Shown here in pieces: positions 36,501 to 46,160 of a DNA stretch of 64,000 nucleotides. A program made the position numbers and the translations under genes. Source of the DNA: Cornus controversa. Taxonomy: Eukaryota; Streptophyta; Magnoliopsida; Cornales; Cornaceae. How positions within the stretch are numbered: the stretch's first letter is position 1; the number at the start of each line of letters is the position of its first letter. The notes under the pieces were generated by a model. The model was not told where the DNA came from and did not search any database. It saw only the letters and a program-made list of their open reading frames with translations. The stretch spans positions 51,199,755 to 51,263,754 of the forward strand of contig CM048853.1 in assembly GCA_026545225.1 (NCBI GenBank), read 5' to 3'.

Positions 36501-37361
36501 CCTTTTGCCCAGTGGGGAATGGATTTTGTTGGTCCTCTACCCATGGGAAAGGGGCAGACGAAATTCGCAATTGTAGCAGTTGATTATTTTACTAAATGGG
36601 TAGAGGCTGAACCCCTAGCTACAATAGGGGAAAGGAACGTCATCAGTTTCGTGTGGAAATCAATCATATGTAGGTTTGGTATCCCGAGGGTCATAATTAT
36701 GGATAACGCAAAGCAGTTTGAGAGCCGACGGTTCCAAGATTTTTGCACAGAGCATGGCATAAACCACCGGTATTCTTCACCAGGCCATCCGTAGGCCAAT
36801 GGGCAGGCTGAGGTAGCCAATAGAACTATATTTAAAATGATTAAGAAACGCCTGGATGACTCCAAAGGAGCATGGCCAGAGCTGCTGCCAAGCATTCTGT
36901 GGGCCTACAGGACCACTGCCAGAATCCCCACAGGAGAAACACCCTACTTCTTAGCTTTCGAAAGCGAGGCAGTTCTGTCTGTCGAAATGAGGACGGTGGC
37001 GAGCCATCGTGCCAAACATTATGATCCAGTTCATAACGAGAGAAAACTAAGGGCCAGTGTCAATTTCATCGACGAGAATAGGGAGCAGGCGCAGGTACGA
37101 ATGGCCGCATATCAACAGGCCATGTTCCGGTATTATAACACCAAGGTCAAGCATAAGAGTTTCCAGCCCGGTGATCTAGTCTTGAGAGAGGTCACTCAAG
37201 CCACCAAGCCTCACGGCACGGGAAAGCTGGCCCCTAACTGGGAGGGCCCGTACAAAGTGATTAAGACTCAAAGGCGAGGCACCTACTGGCTGGAAACGTT
37301 AGAAGGAAGGCAGCTAGCCCATCCTTGGAACGCCGAGCATTTACGCAAGTTCTATCAGTAA
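33522..37361 (+). mobile_element. pol region of the Gypsy element
   Basis: In order it holds: an aspartic protease (VLIDSSSSADILF); reverse transcriptase with CVDFTDLNKACPKDSFPLP, MPFGLKNA and the YVDDM catalytic box; a Gypsy RNase H (YTSRILRGAEERYP, LTDQPLRQVL); a second, archaeal-type RNase H (LFVDGSSNTQASGAGI, NNEAEYEALIVGL) typical of Tat elements; and integrase with the HHCC zinc finger (HEGECGNHAGG...CEKCQRF), the central WGMDFVGPLPMG region and a C-terminal PGDLVLREV module. Most catalytic motifs remain recognisable. The frame is broken at about two or three places, so this copy is a fossil. Confidence 0.9.
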
Positions 37362-37596
37362 GGTTTTTTTTTTTCTCCTGACTTGATTTTTTGCCCCGTC
37401 ATTTTTTAGTTTTTAGCTTGCATTGGTTTTAAGCAAGTATTATTGTAAAAATTGGCTCTACGCCAGACTTTAAGTGTCTTTTGAGAGGTTGGCGCTAATG
37501 CCCAAGACCTCGGGATAGAATTCCTGTCCTGTTTGAGTTGGTCTCGTGTAATTTTTTATTGTGAAATAAAACTGTTATTCCCTAGATATTGTTGCT

Positions 37597-38098
37597 GCAA
37601 AACCCTACGGGGGCACACCTCTACAGAGGGTCTTTAAAGAAAAAAGGCGGGATGAATGGATTCCGAGAAAAGATGAAACCCTATGTGGGCAGAACCCTAC
37701 GGGGGCACACCTCCACGGAGGGCCTTTAAAGAAAAAAGGCGGGATGAATGAATCCCGAGAAAAGATGAAACCCTATGTGGGCAAAACCCTACGGGGGCAC
37801 ACCTCCACGGAGGGCCTTTAAAGAAAAAAGGCGGGATGAATGAATCCCGAGAAAAGATGAAACCCTATGTAGGCAAAACCCTACGGGGGCACACCTCCAC
37901 GGAGGGCCTTTAAAGAAAAAAAGGCGGGATGAATGAATCCCGAGAAAAGATGAAACCCTATGTGGGCAGAACCCTATGGGGGCACACCTCCACGGAGGGC
38001 CTTTAAAGAAAAAAAGCGGGATGAATGAATCCCGAGGAAGGATGAAACCCTATGTGGGCAGAACCTTACGCGGGCGCGCCTCTACGGGGGGTCTCTTC
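37597..38098 (+). repeat. 92-bp tandem repeat after pol
   Basis: Five full units and a partial one start at 37597, 37689, 37781, 37873, 37966 and 38058. Each contains CCCTACGGGGGCACACCTC and AAAGGCGGGATGAATG and ends ATGAAACCCTATGTGG. The units are nearly identical. They lie in the non-coding tail of the Gypsy element, where Tat-lineage elements often carry such repeats. Confidence 0.9.
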
Positions 38099-38259
38099 AA
38101 ATGAATCAAGAAATTCAAAAAGTATGGAAGTAACCTTTACACAGTGACCCATGTTCAATAAAATACGCAATCCTTTATTAGGTAAATAATGAAAAAGGTA
38201 CATGGAGCCTCTACACCGAGGAACATTACATGGATGCCAAAAAAAAAAAAAAACCCAGC

Positions 38260-40207
38260 TCAAGGGTCGGGATCTCCAAGTTGCAGACCGGAGAAGTTCA
38301 TGTCAGGCCATTGACCCTGCGCTACTTCACGAAAATACTCAAAACCATCAATGTATGACTGGTTGAGGGCCCTGTCAAAATCAGGCGACTCCTTGAAGTT
38401 CTCCACAGTTAGTTCTCTCTCCTCTCGTTCATGGCTGAGCTGGGAGTTGAGGGTGTTTACTTCCTCACTATGAGAAGTGCGAAGGGTCTCAAGCTGAGAG
38501 TTAAAGCCGGTGCGCTCACTGGCAAAGGAAGCGCTCTCCGTAGCAAAGGCTGCTATTTGCTTCCCCAACTCCTCCTCTGCGCATAGGAGACGGTTGGAGA
38601 GACCATGGGCAATCGTCAGGCCCTATCAAATACACAAGGGTAGCACACAGTTAAGAAGGAGAAATATCAGAGTCTCACCCAAACACGATAGATAAGTAAG
38701 AGGCATACCTGAGCCATGTTGGCCAGTAAGTATCTGGTGGAGGAAACGGCATCAGGGGCGTCCACCTTTTCCAGATCACGAGGGAGAGCAAACTCCCCAG
38801 CCCTTTTTATAACAAAGGATGTGTCACCCAACAACGAACCTGTATGGCCGGCCGAGGGGGTTAATAACCCGGTGTGGCTGGTGGCCGGGGAGAACGATAC
38901 ATGCAAGCTGTCTCCACCAAAGAGTTGAGTCGACGGCACCCCAAGGGTGCCTGGGTCGGCCAGGCTACTACCCGTGAACAGAGGGGGATAAGGTAACACA
39001 AAGGGGTTGGCGCCAGAAGCCGGAGTACTCATGGTGGCTGCGAGGGGAGAATTCCCAATAGAGGGAGGAGAGGATAAGCCCCCACCTGTAGGTGCACCGA
39101 TGCTCCTGAGAACGGGTTGGCGTCGTCTTTTCTGAGCAGGGGATGAGGACCCCGCAACACCCTTCCCTTTCGCTAACATGCGGATGTCTTGATCGGGCCT
39201 CCTCCGAGATCCTGCACAATGTGTATAGTAAAGTTTATATTTCTCAAATCCAGGAAGAGAAGGGAATAAGGGGTCAAAGAATATAAAGGTGTACCTCGCC
39301 TCTCCCCATGCAGGCGAGGGAGGTAACCCAGTGTACTCAATCCTGCGTCGGAAGTCAAGGTCACCGCATCCCTCATCCCAAGATCATAAATAAGGTCTAA
39401 CCTGTCTTCTTCTTCCTGACTTATCTCGGGCTCCACCCTGACAGCTGGTTTATGAAAATACACCAATTTCTATAAGCATACATAAGAAAGAAAGAATGAC
39501 TTAAAAAGAAAGGGTAGAGAAAGCTCACCACTCACGACCCCGTCGGTCCAAGTGCGGGGAATGCGGTGAGGAGGAAGCTCCCAATCACCCGAAACGAAAA
39601 AGAATCGTTCCTTCTAGTTCTTTATCCGTTGACCATTGTCAAGAATCACTAATCCTTTGGGAAGACTACCTGCACCACGAGACCGGCCTTGAATATGACG
39701 CCAGTCCTTGCTTTTTAAAATAGTATAACAAGAAAGAAACTCGTCCATAGTTGGTTGAGGAGTGAGCTTGCTGGACCTCCAAAGGACCAAGGTAGCCATA
39801 ATAATACGCCAAGAATTAGGCGTAAGCTGAGAATGGCAAAGGTTGATGTATCGGAGCAGTTCTTTCGCGAAGTCCTGGACGGGGAAACGCAGACCCGAAA
39901 GAAAGTGGCCTTCATAGAAACACGTTTCTCCTGGGCAGATGGAAAAGGCCCTCTCTACCGGCAAAGGAGCTCTGGCTACAACCCCGTCTGGAAAAGAGAA
40001 CGAGGCAGCCAACTCTTCAACATCGGCATCCGTCATTGTAGAGCTAATATCTTGGCATTCATTGTAGTCTGCCATTATGGAATGAAGAAAGTTGAATACT
40101 TGGACAAGGGGAGAACCGGGTGCAAAGAGCTCTGGATCCGGTTTGTTGAAGTTATGATCAATAATGTATAGACAACGAGAGAGAGAAGGTAAAATGGCGC
40201 CGGGCAT
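38260..40207 (-). mobile_element. Antisense coding region of the Gypsy element
   Basis: The minus strand between pol and the 3' LTR carries several open segments. The first (near 40207-39614) contains GLRFPVQDFAKELLRYINLC and QLTPNSWRIIMATLVLW, which resemble the plant domain annotated as putative gypsy-type transposon protein. Further segments hold a serine/proline-rich stretch and a final acidic, coiled-coil-like part (ELGKQIAAFATESASFASER). Antisense extra frames here are known for Tat-lineage elements. The gaps between segments have intron-like borders, so splicing is possible, but I have not tried to join them. Function is unknown. Confidence 0.7.
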
Positions 40208-40439
40208 GAGCTAGAGAAACAAGCCACAGGTAGAAAGAGAGCTTGTGACAAGGTATGGTGGAGTGAGGAGTGAATGAAGGCAGGAGTGCTTATATAGGCA
40301 ATGGAAGCCAACCGTTGCAAAACCCCCAACGTCTCTTTCCCAACGGTCCTCAAGCACAGAAAGCACCTTTTTGTAACGTTCGCAAGCCAAACGGTCGCAA
40401 AGGGAGTCGGTACAGAGCGAAGTCGCTGAGCGAAGACGG

Positions 40440-40720
40440 GCCCACCAGGCCGGGCGCTGCTAGCTAGGCGCTGCCAGGTCTGGCTCGGCCGGCCTTGGCC
40501 GGACGCCGCCCGGCCGGCCTCGCCCGGCCTTGGCCGGACGCCACCCGACCGGCCTCGCCCAGCCTTGGCCGGGCGCTGCCCGGCCTAGGCAAGGCCGGGC
40601 GCAGCCAGGCCCACCCGGGCCACGCGCAGAAAAGAAGAAAAAAGAAGAAAAAAGAAAGAAAAAAAAAAAAGAAAGAAAAAAGAAAAGAAAGAAAAGAAGA
40701 GAAAAAATGTTTATTTATAC
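40440..40720. repeat. GC-rich minisatellite and purine tract
   Basis: CCGGCCTTGGCCGGACGCC-type units repeat between about 40450 and 40625. They are extremely GC-rich beside the AT-rich host DNA. A pure A/G tract (about 40626-40706) follows. Both sit just before the 3' LTR. The overlapping open frames are translations of the repeat on either strand. Confidence 0.8.
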
Positions 40721-40794
40721 GATAGAGAAAACCCAATCAGTAATCCAAAATGTTCATAAGGCCCATCAGTTGACCCTCATGAACAGGGGGCATC

Positions 40795-41143
40795 TGATAG
40801 AGTGGTTGACTAAAAGGATGAAACGTGTAGCGTAAATGATGGACCTAAGCTGATATGGACAAAAAGTCTATTTTTACCAGGACTTCTCTATCTCCAAGAG
40901 GCAGTCTCTTAGTATAACACGGTTTCGTTTTCACTGCTATAAATACAGGGGCGATTCATATGCCAAGTACGCAAAAAAGACCCTCTGAGTTCCTTTACAT
41001 CCTTGGAAACACCATTCCGATTTCTAACTTGATCGTCGGAGCGTAGTCGCCCGGCACTGCACCGGTGCCCTTTCGATTACTCTTCTCTTGTCTTTTTCAC
41101 AGGTTGACGTTTGACCAGATCGGGGCAGATTTTTGCATCATCA
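40795..41143 (+). repeat. 3' LTR of the Gypsy element
   Basis: 349 bp, starting TGATAGAGTGG and ending TTTGCATCATCA. It differs from the 5' LTR at about eight positions and by no length change. The target duplication ATTCT follows directly. Confidence 0.92.
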
Positions 41144-41376
41144 ATTCTTATTGTAAGATCCATAAATCTGATGGGACTTCTCGATGCTTTAGCTGCAGAA
41201 GATACAAGGTTTGTATGTATAATACTTAATTCAAAAGAAATAATTTTTGTCCTTCCTGTGAAACATGGTCCTGTTACAATATTGAGGATTTATAAATTGA
41301 TGGTAAAAATCTAACCTTTAGCATTGTATCTAGGATCCAAATTTTAGAATATTCTGTGGGAAGCAAAATACTTTAA

Positions 41377-41835
41377 GCTTTGTTTGGATTGAATGATTTG
41401 GAAAGAAAAGAAAAAGAAATGAAAGGATAAGACATTTTATGTTTGGATAATTAATTAGGAGAGAAAAGAAAGGATTTGAAAAGATTTGGAAGAATAATTT
41501 ATCCCTCCAAATCTCTCACTTGCTATTCTTTCAAAAATAAGAAGATTGGGAGATAAATGATAGCAAGTTAAGTGATATTTTCATAATACCTAAAATGACC
41601 TTAATATTTTAAAAGAGATTTCTTAAAAGACATAAATACAAAAAAGTATAATAGTAAATTGTTTAAAATAATTTCTTTTCTTTTCTCTTATTTAACTCAT
41701 CCAAATAAGAATATTATTCTTTTTTTTTTTTAATAATTTATTCAAATATTAATACATGTTATAATTTCTTTTCTTTTCACTTCTAACTTATCATTTCTTT
41801 TCTTTTTCTTTTCACTCTTGTTATCCAAACAAAGC
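41377..41835. mobile_element. MITE with GCTTTGTTTGGAT ends (~459 bp)
   Basis: The left end GCTTTGTTTGGATTGAATG pairs with the right end ATCCAAACAAAGCC read inverted. The interior is GAAAAGAAA-rich on the left and TTTCTTTTC-rich on the right, so the whole can fold on itself. The short target duplication is unclear, so the superfamily (Tourist-like or hAT-like) is open. It lies between the LIM exon of the DA1-like relic and the first exon of the BCD1-like relic. Confidence 0.65.
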
Positions 41836-44820
41836 CTGAGTGAATAACAGCTGCAGTTGCAGTACAGTCTGTACTCCTTTGAACATTAGAAACGAGTCAA
41901 GCGACTCACTCACTAGCAGTAGCTTCGCTCAAAAAACCATAAACCCTAATTCTTCTTCTTCCCTTTCTCTAATGGAGGACCAAGAAGACGCAACTGCAAC
42001 AAAGTCAAACCAACCACCTCTATGTGAAGACTGCAAATCGAACCCATCAAAGTACAAATGCCCAGGTTCCTCAATACGCTCTTGTAGTCTTCATTGCGTC
42101 AAAGTTCACAAACAACGCACTGCCTGTACGGGCAAGAGGCACCAAACCGACTTCATCCCTCTTTCTCAATTCGACGACAATCTCCTCCAGTCCGGTATAA
42201 CCCCCTCTCTCTCTCTGTTTTATTTGCTAATTTGGCTTTAAATTGTTAGAAGAAAATAAAAATTCGACGCTTCTTTTGCTATTTCAAAAGTTTGCTTTGG
42301 GTGTTTTGAACGAAGTTGCTATTTTTGTGTTCAAAATTCAATACCCTTTTGGTTATATTGTAATTTTGCTCGAGGAAATTAGCTAATTTTTTTTTTTATT
42401 TCTCCTTTTGTTTCAGCTTAGATTCTCCTTTCACAGCGTTTGAGATTTCTTTATGAGTTGATTGTAAATTGCTTGAGAGAATTTGCTTCCTTTCTTCTAA
42501 CTTCGCTAGCCCTTTGATTTTTGGAAGATAAATTGTTGTGGGTAGAATATAATTTGCTCGAGGAATTTCATTATTTTTCATACATATTTTGTACTTTTTT
42601 TTTTTTTCACAGTTTGGGAGGCCTGGTTTTTATTTTATCGAGGAACCACACAACTATTTTTTCCAATCAAATACACTTTTAATTGGTTTGAAGATTCTTA
42701 TGGGGAGATTGTAATTTTCTCGAGGAAATTTGTGGTTTTCGCTTCAAATTTTATACCCATTTCCATAGTTATGAAGTTTTTATGGTATATTGTTACTTTT
42801 TCTCAAAGAAGTTCACTACTAGTTATTCAATTTTTATTACTATCTACGGTTTTGAAGAATTTTTATGAGCATATAGTAAGTTTGTTGAAAATACGCAATT
42901 TCTCAAGTTCTAGTGCTTTTTTCACTGTTATGATGCTCTCTTTATAAATAGGTTGTGGTTTGCTTGACAGAGTTTGCTACTTTTTTTTTTGTTTAATTAC
43001 TAGTTTCAACTGTTTGAAAATCTCTTACGATTTTATTCTTATTTGTTTTTGAATGTCTGATAATTTTTATCATATTTCAGTACCTTTCTCACAATTTTAA
43101 ATAGTTCTTCATGGATACAATATAATTTGGTCCGTTGCTATTTGTTCTTCAAATTACAAATTCCTTCTCTTGGTTTTGAGGCATTCTTTATGGCTTGTTT
43201 ATGCGTTGCCTGAGAAAGCCTGCTATTCTGTTTCATTTTCATACATTTTGTTGAGATATTTTTTCATGTTTGTTTATAAAGCTCTTACCGAACTAGAGAT
43301 CACTTGAAAATTTATCCTTCTTAATGTGGTTTGATCTTTCTTCAGCCTGAATAGTAATGGCCATGACATTACAATTACATTATAAATAACTTGTTTGGTT
43401 GAGAATATTACAATTTTGTTTCTGTTCTATTCATTTTCTGAATTTTTTAAGAACTCATGCAACTATACTATAATTTGTTTAATGAATTTATTGTGTTCAA
43501 GTTCCAATAGTCTTTCTATGGTTCTAAAATATTTCTTTATGGGTAGACTATAATATGCTCGAGGACGTGAAGAGGGTCGATGAATCTGCTCAGAGAATGA
43601 GAGAAAAATTGTGTGGATATTCCCATTTTAGGCTTCCTTTTCCCCTTAAAAGCCTTCAGAAAGCCTTGGCAAGTCGGAGGACCAAACTCCTGTTTCTTTC
43701 GAGTGGAATGACAAAGAGGAAGACAAATCAATCTTGCTACAACAACAGGTGATTATCAATTTCACGAGAGCTTTCCATCATGGGGTACTTATTTGATAGA
43801 GTATTACTTTATCTGGTCTATTTAAGATTTGTTGCATGCTTTATTCAAATCGAGTTAAATGCTTTGTTTATGATATTATTATAATAATATAATTTATGTA
43901 TTATTATATCCTTTTGGGTTTTCCCTTGGAGGTTACATTATTATATTTTCAAAAATGTCTTTGACACCCATGAGGCTCTAGGCTTAGTTGGAGCATACAG
44001 AAAGGAACAATCGACAATCATATGACATATAAAAGCCTCAAGTTATATAATATTGTATTTTATTAGAAACCATTGAATTAGCAAGTAAAACTATATTCAT
44101 ATTATGGGCTTCGCAAGGCAAAACTTATGACTGATCTTGTCCATACAAAAATTTGGTTTCCAAGTATGCATATGTGTGGAATTTCCCTTCTTAGATTTTT
44201 TGAGGAATTTTTTATGAGCCTAATAATGTTTTTCATATGTCTTATGAATTAAGAAATTATAGTTGTTTATGTCGGTTTCTAGAGAGATGCATTACACATA
44301 TGATAATGGAGGTTTCAAGAGATTTTGTTAGAATGAAAACCAAAGCAGACTTGAAAGAGAGAGCAGCAGTGATGATTATGAGAATTTTAGGAGACCTTTT
44401 TGTTCTTGCTCCTTAATATTATATTCCCTCTGCGGACAGGGGCGCGGTTGGGTGGGGGTGTCAGGGGTTGGGATCATCCCTATATTCCTGTTAGGGTGTT
44501 CGTTTGTTGAGGTTGCTTAACAAGGTGAAGTCAAGGTGTCATTGTAGAGCAGAGGGTTCTACTTTGATGTGCTGAGAGTGACATATGAAAGAGGAGAGAG
44601 GTGCTTCGCACTTGTTTGGTAGGTAGATTTGATAGGGAGGAGGGTATTGTGGAGAAAATTGAAAAAGGGGCTTCGAAGGCTTGGAAAGTATCTTGCAGTG
44701 TGAAGGTTTCTCATTTTCCGGACCTACTGTTACTTTTCTGATTGCCATCCCATCAAGAAGCTATAAGGGTGTTAATGGAAGGCTGGGGGGTGTTGGTGGA
44801 ACTGATGTTAAGTTGGACTG

Positions 44821-45282
44821 TAATTGAACGAAATTTTTGTGTTTGTTTATTTAACAAACCGAGCTCGAACTACCTTAGGCTGGGCTCGATACGTTCATGA
44901 ACTGTCTGTGAACAAACTCGTTTGCTTGTTTAAAAACCATATACATGTATATATACATGCATACATACACGCACTTAAGTTCAGAACCCTAATTACACAC
45001 ACCTCTGTGTGTGTGTGTGTGTACTTGTTTTATTTCAGAACCCTAAATAAACTATCCTTTTCATTTGTACCATCCAGCCCCTCTTCTACGCTCAAACTTC
45101 CACCCCCACCTCTCTCTCCAATCTGAACCCCTATCACTTGAAAATGACGATCTCTCTGTTTCTTCTCTATCTCATGGTGTCTTCTCTCTCTTTCATCAGC
45201 AACCATCGAACTCTCAAAGTTCTATCACTCTGTCTCTCCTTGTTTAAACAATGTCGGCGACTTCAGCACCTATGAATACTGA

Positions 45283-45319
<37 letters not shown>

Positions 45320-45812
45320 GATTATGGCTGCTCGAGTATACTCAATCTCACCTTCCTCTCTCCAAAAGAACCAACATTTTCAGGCATTCATCACTTTAGG
45401 CATATATGTATTGTTTATATAATGATGTTTTGGGTTGTATTGATTAATATTGTATATGTTTTGGGTTTTGATTTGAATGTAATAAATTTGGGTTTTTTTT
45501 TTTTTTTTTCCAGATTCAATACTTGCAGTTCTGGGTGTGAGCAATTTTTTTAAAACTAATTTATATTTCATTTTTATAAAATCTGGTTCACATGTGGTAT
45601 ATATAATTAATCTTGATTTGAGCTTGAAATCAAGCTCGATAATGAGCTCGAGCTCGAACTCGGCTTGCTAAATTAAACAAGCTAGCTGGGCCGAGCTTGA
45701 GATTATCAAACGCTGTTCGAGCTGAGCTCAAACAGTGATATGGGAGCTCGTCTCGAGCTCTCAAACACTCTTCTGACATGATCGAGCCGTGCTCGAACAA
45801 GTCACTACTTGG
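44821..45812. repeat. GAGCTCG-rich element in the large BCD1-like intron
   Basis: The left side has ACCGAGCTCGAACTACC and GGCTGGGCTCGAT. The right side has many GAGCTCGAGCTCGAACTCGG units and ends with GAGCCGTGCTCGAAC. The two sides are roughly inverted. The middle holds (GT)n at 45007-45022 and (TC)n at 45285-45310. I suspect a degenerate hAT-like non-autonomous element, but no clear target duplication is seen. It helps explain the 3-kb intron between the second and third exons. Confidence 0.4.
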
Positions 45813-45839
45813 CTCGGAGTGGGATGCTCAGGCATTTTG

Positions 45840-46160
45840 AAGAAGAAGGAGAGGAGAATTTTGTTTTATGGGTTGTTGCTGCATTTCTGGAGTCAAGCCC
45901 AATTAGTAGCCATTGGCGATGTCTTTGGGGGATTTAGGAGTGGAGGTCAATGAACGGGTCGATGCCGGAAGGATGTTGATAACAGTGAAGGATGGGGGAT
46001 CCATTCCAGCGAAGGTTATGGTTAATGATGATAGATTGTGTTTTTGGTTTGCCTTGTCTGAGGAAATTCTACCAGATCTTGTTCCACTGACGACAACCCT
46101 AGGCAGCAAAGGTGAAGACTCTTTTATGAAGGAAGACGAGTGGTGGAGATCGGGCTAAAT
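45840..46160 (+). other. Coding-like remnant in intron, unassigned
   Basis: The frame 45913-46158 encodes 81 residues with EVNERVDAGRMLITVKDGG and KVMVNDDRLCFWFALSEEI. It loosely recalls the linker part of plant L1 ORF1 proteins, but I cannot assign it. It sits in the large intron of the BCD1-like relic beside the GAGCTCG-rich element. Base composition is more balanced than the surroundings. It may be part of another LINE or a captured gene piece. Confidence 0.25.

Larger units (their letters stand above)
31377..41143 (+). mobile_element. Gypsy LTR retrotransposon, Tat lineage (9.77 kb)
   Basis: It has two 349-bp LTRs and perfect target duplications ATTCT (31372-31376 and 41144-41148). A primer-binding-like GTTGGCGTCGTCTGTGGG lies right after the 5' LTR and a purine tract GAACAGGGGG just before the 3' LTR. 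The order is gag, protease, reverse transcriptase, RNase H, a second RNase H, integrase, then a repeat-rich tail with an antisense coding region. The second RNase H, the Gag type and the antisense frame together mark the Tat lineage. The LTRs differ at about 8 of 349 sites, so insertion was roughly 1-2 million years ago under usual plant rates. Coding is well kept but broken at about two or three places in pol. It lies inside a LIM exon of a DA1-like gene. Confidence 0.93.

Noticed and set aside
31679-36895. Minus-strand frames of 60-150 residues across gag and pol
   Set aside because: They are shadows of the sense frames in a GC-balanced coding region and show no domain features.
40464-40835. 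Proline/arginine-rich open frames on both strands
   Set aside because: They arise from the GC-rich CCGGCC-type repeat and the following purine tract inside the Gypsy tail.
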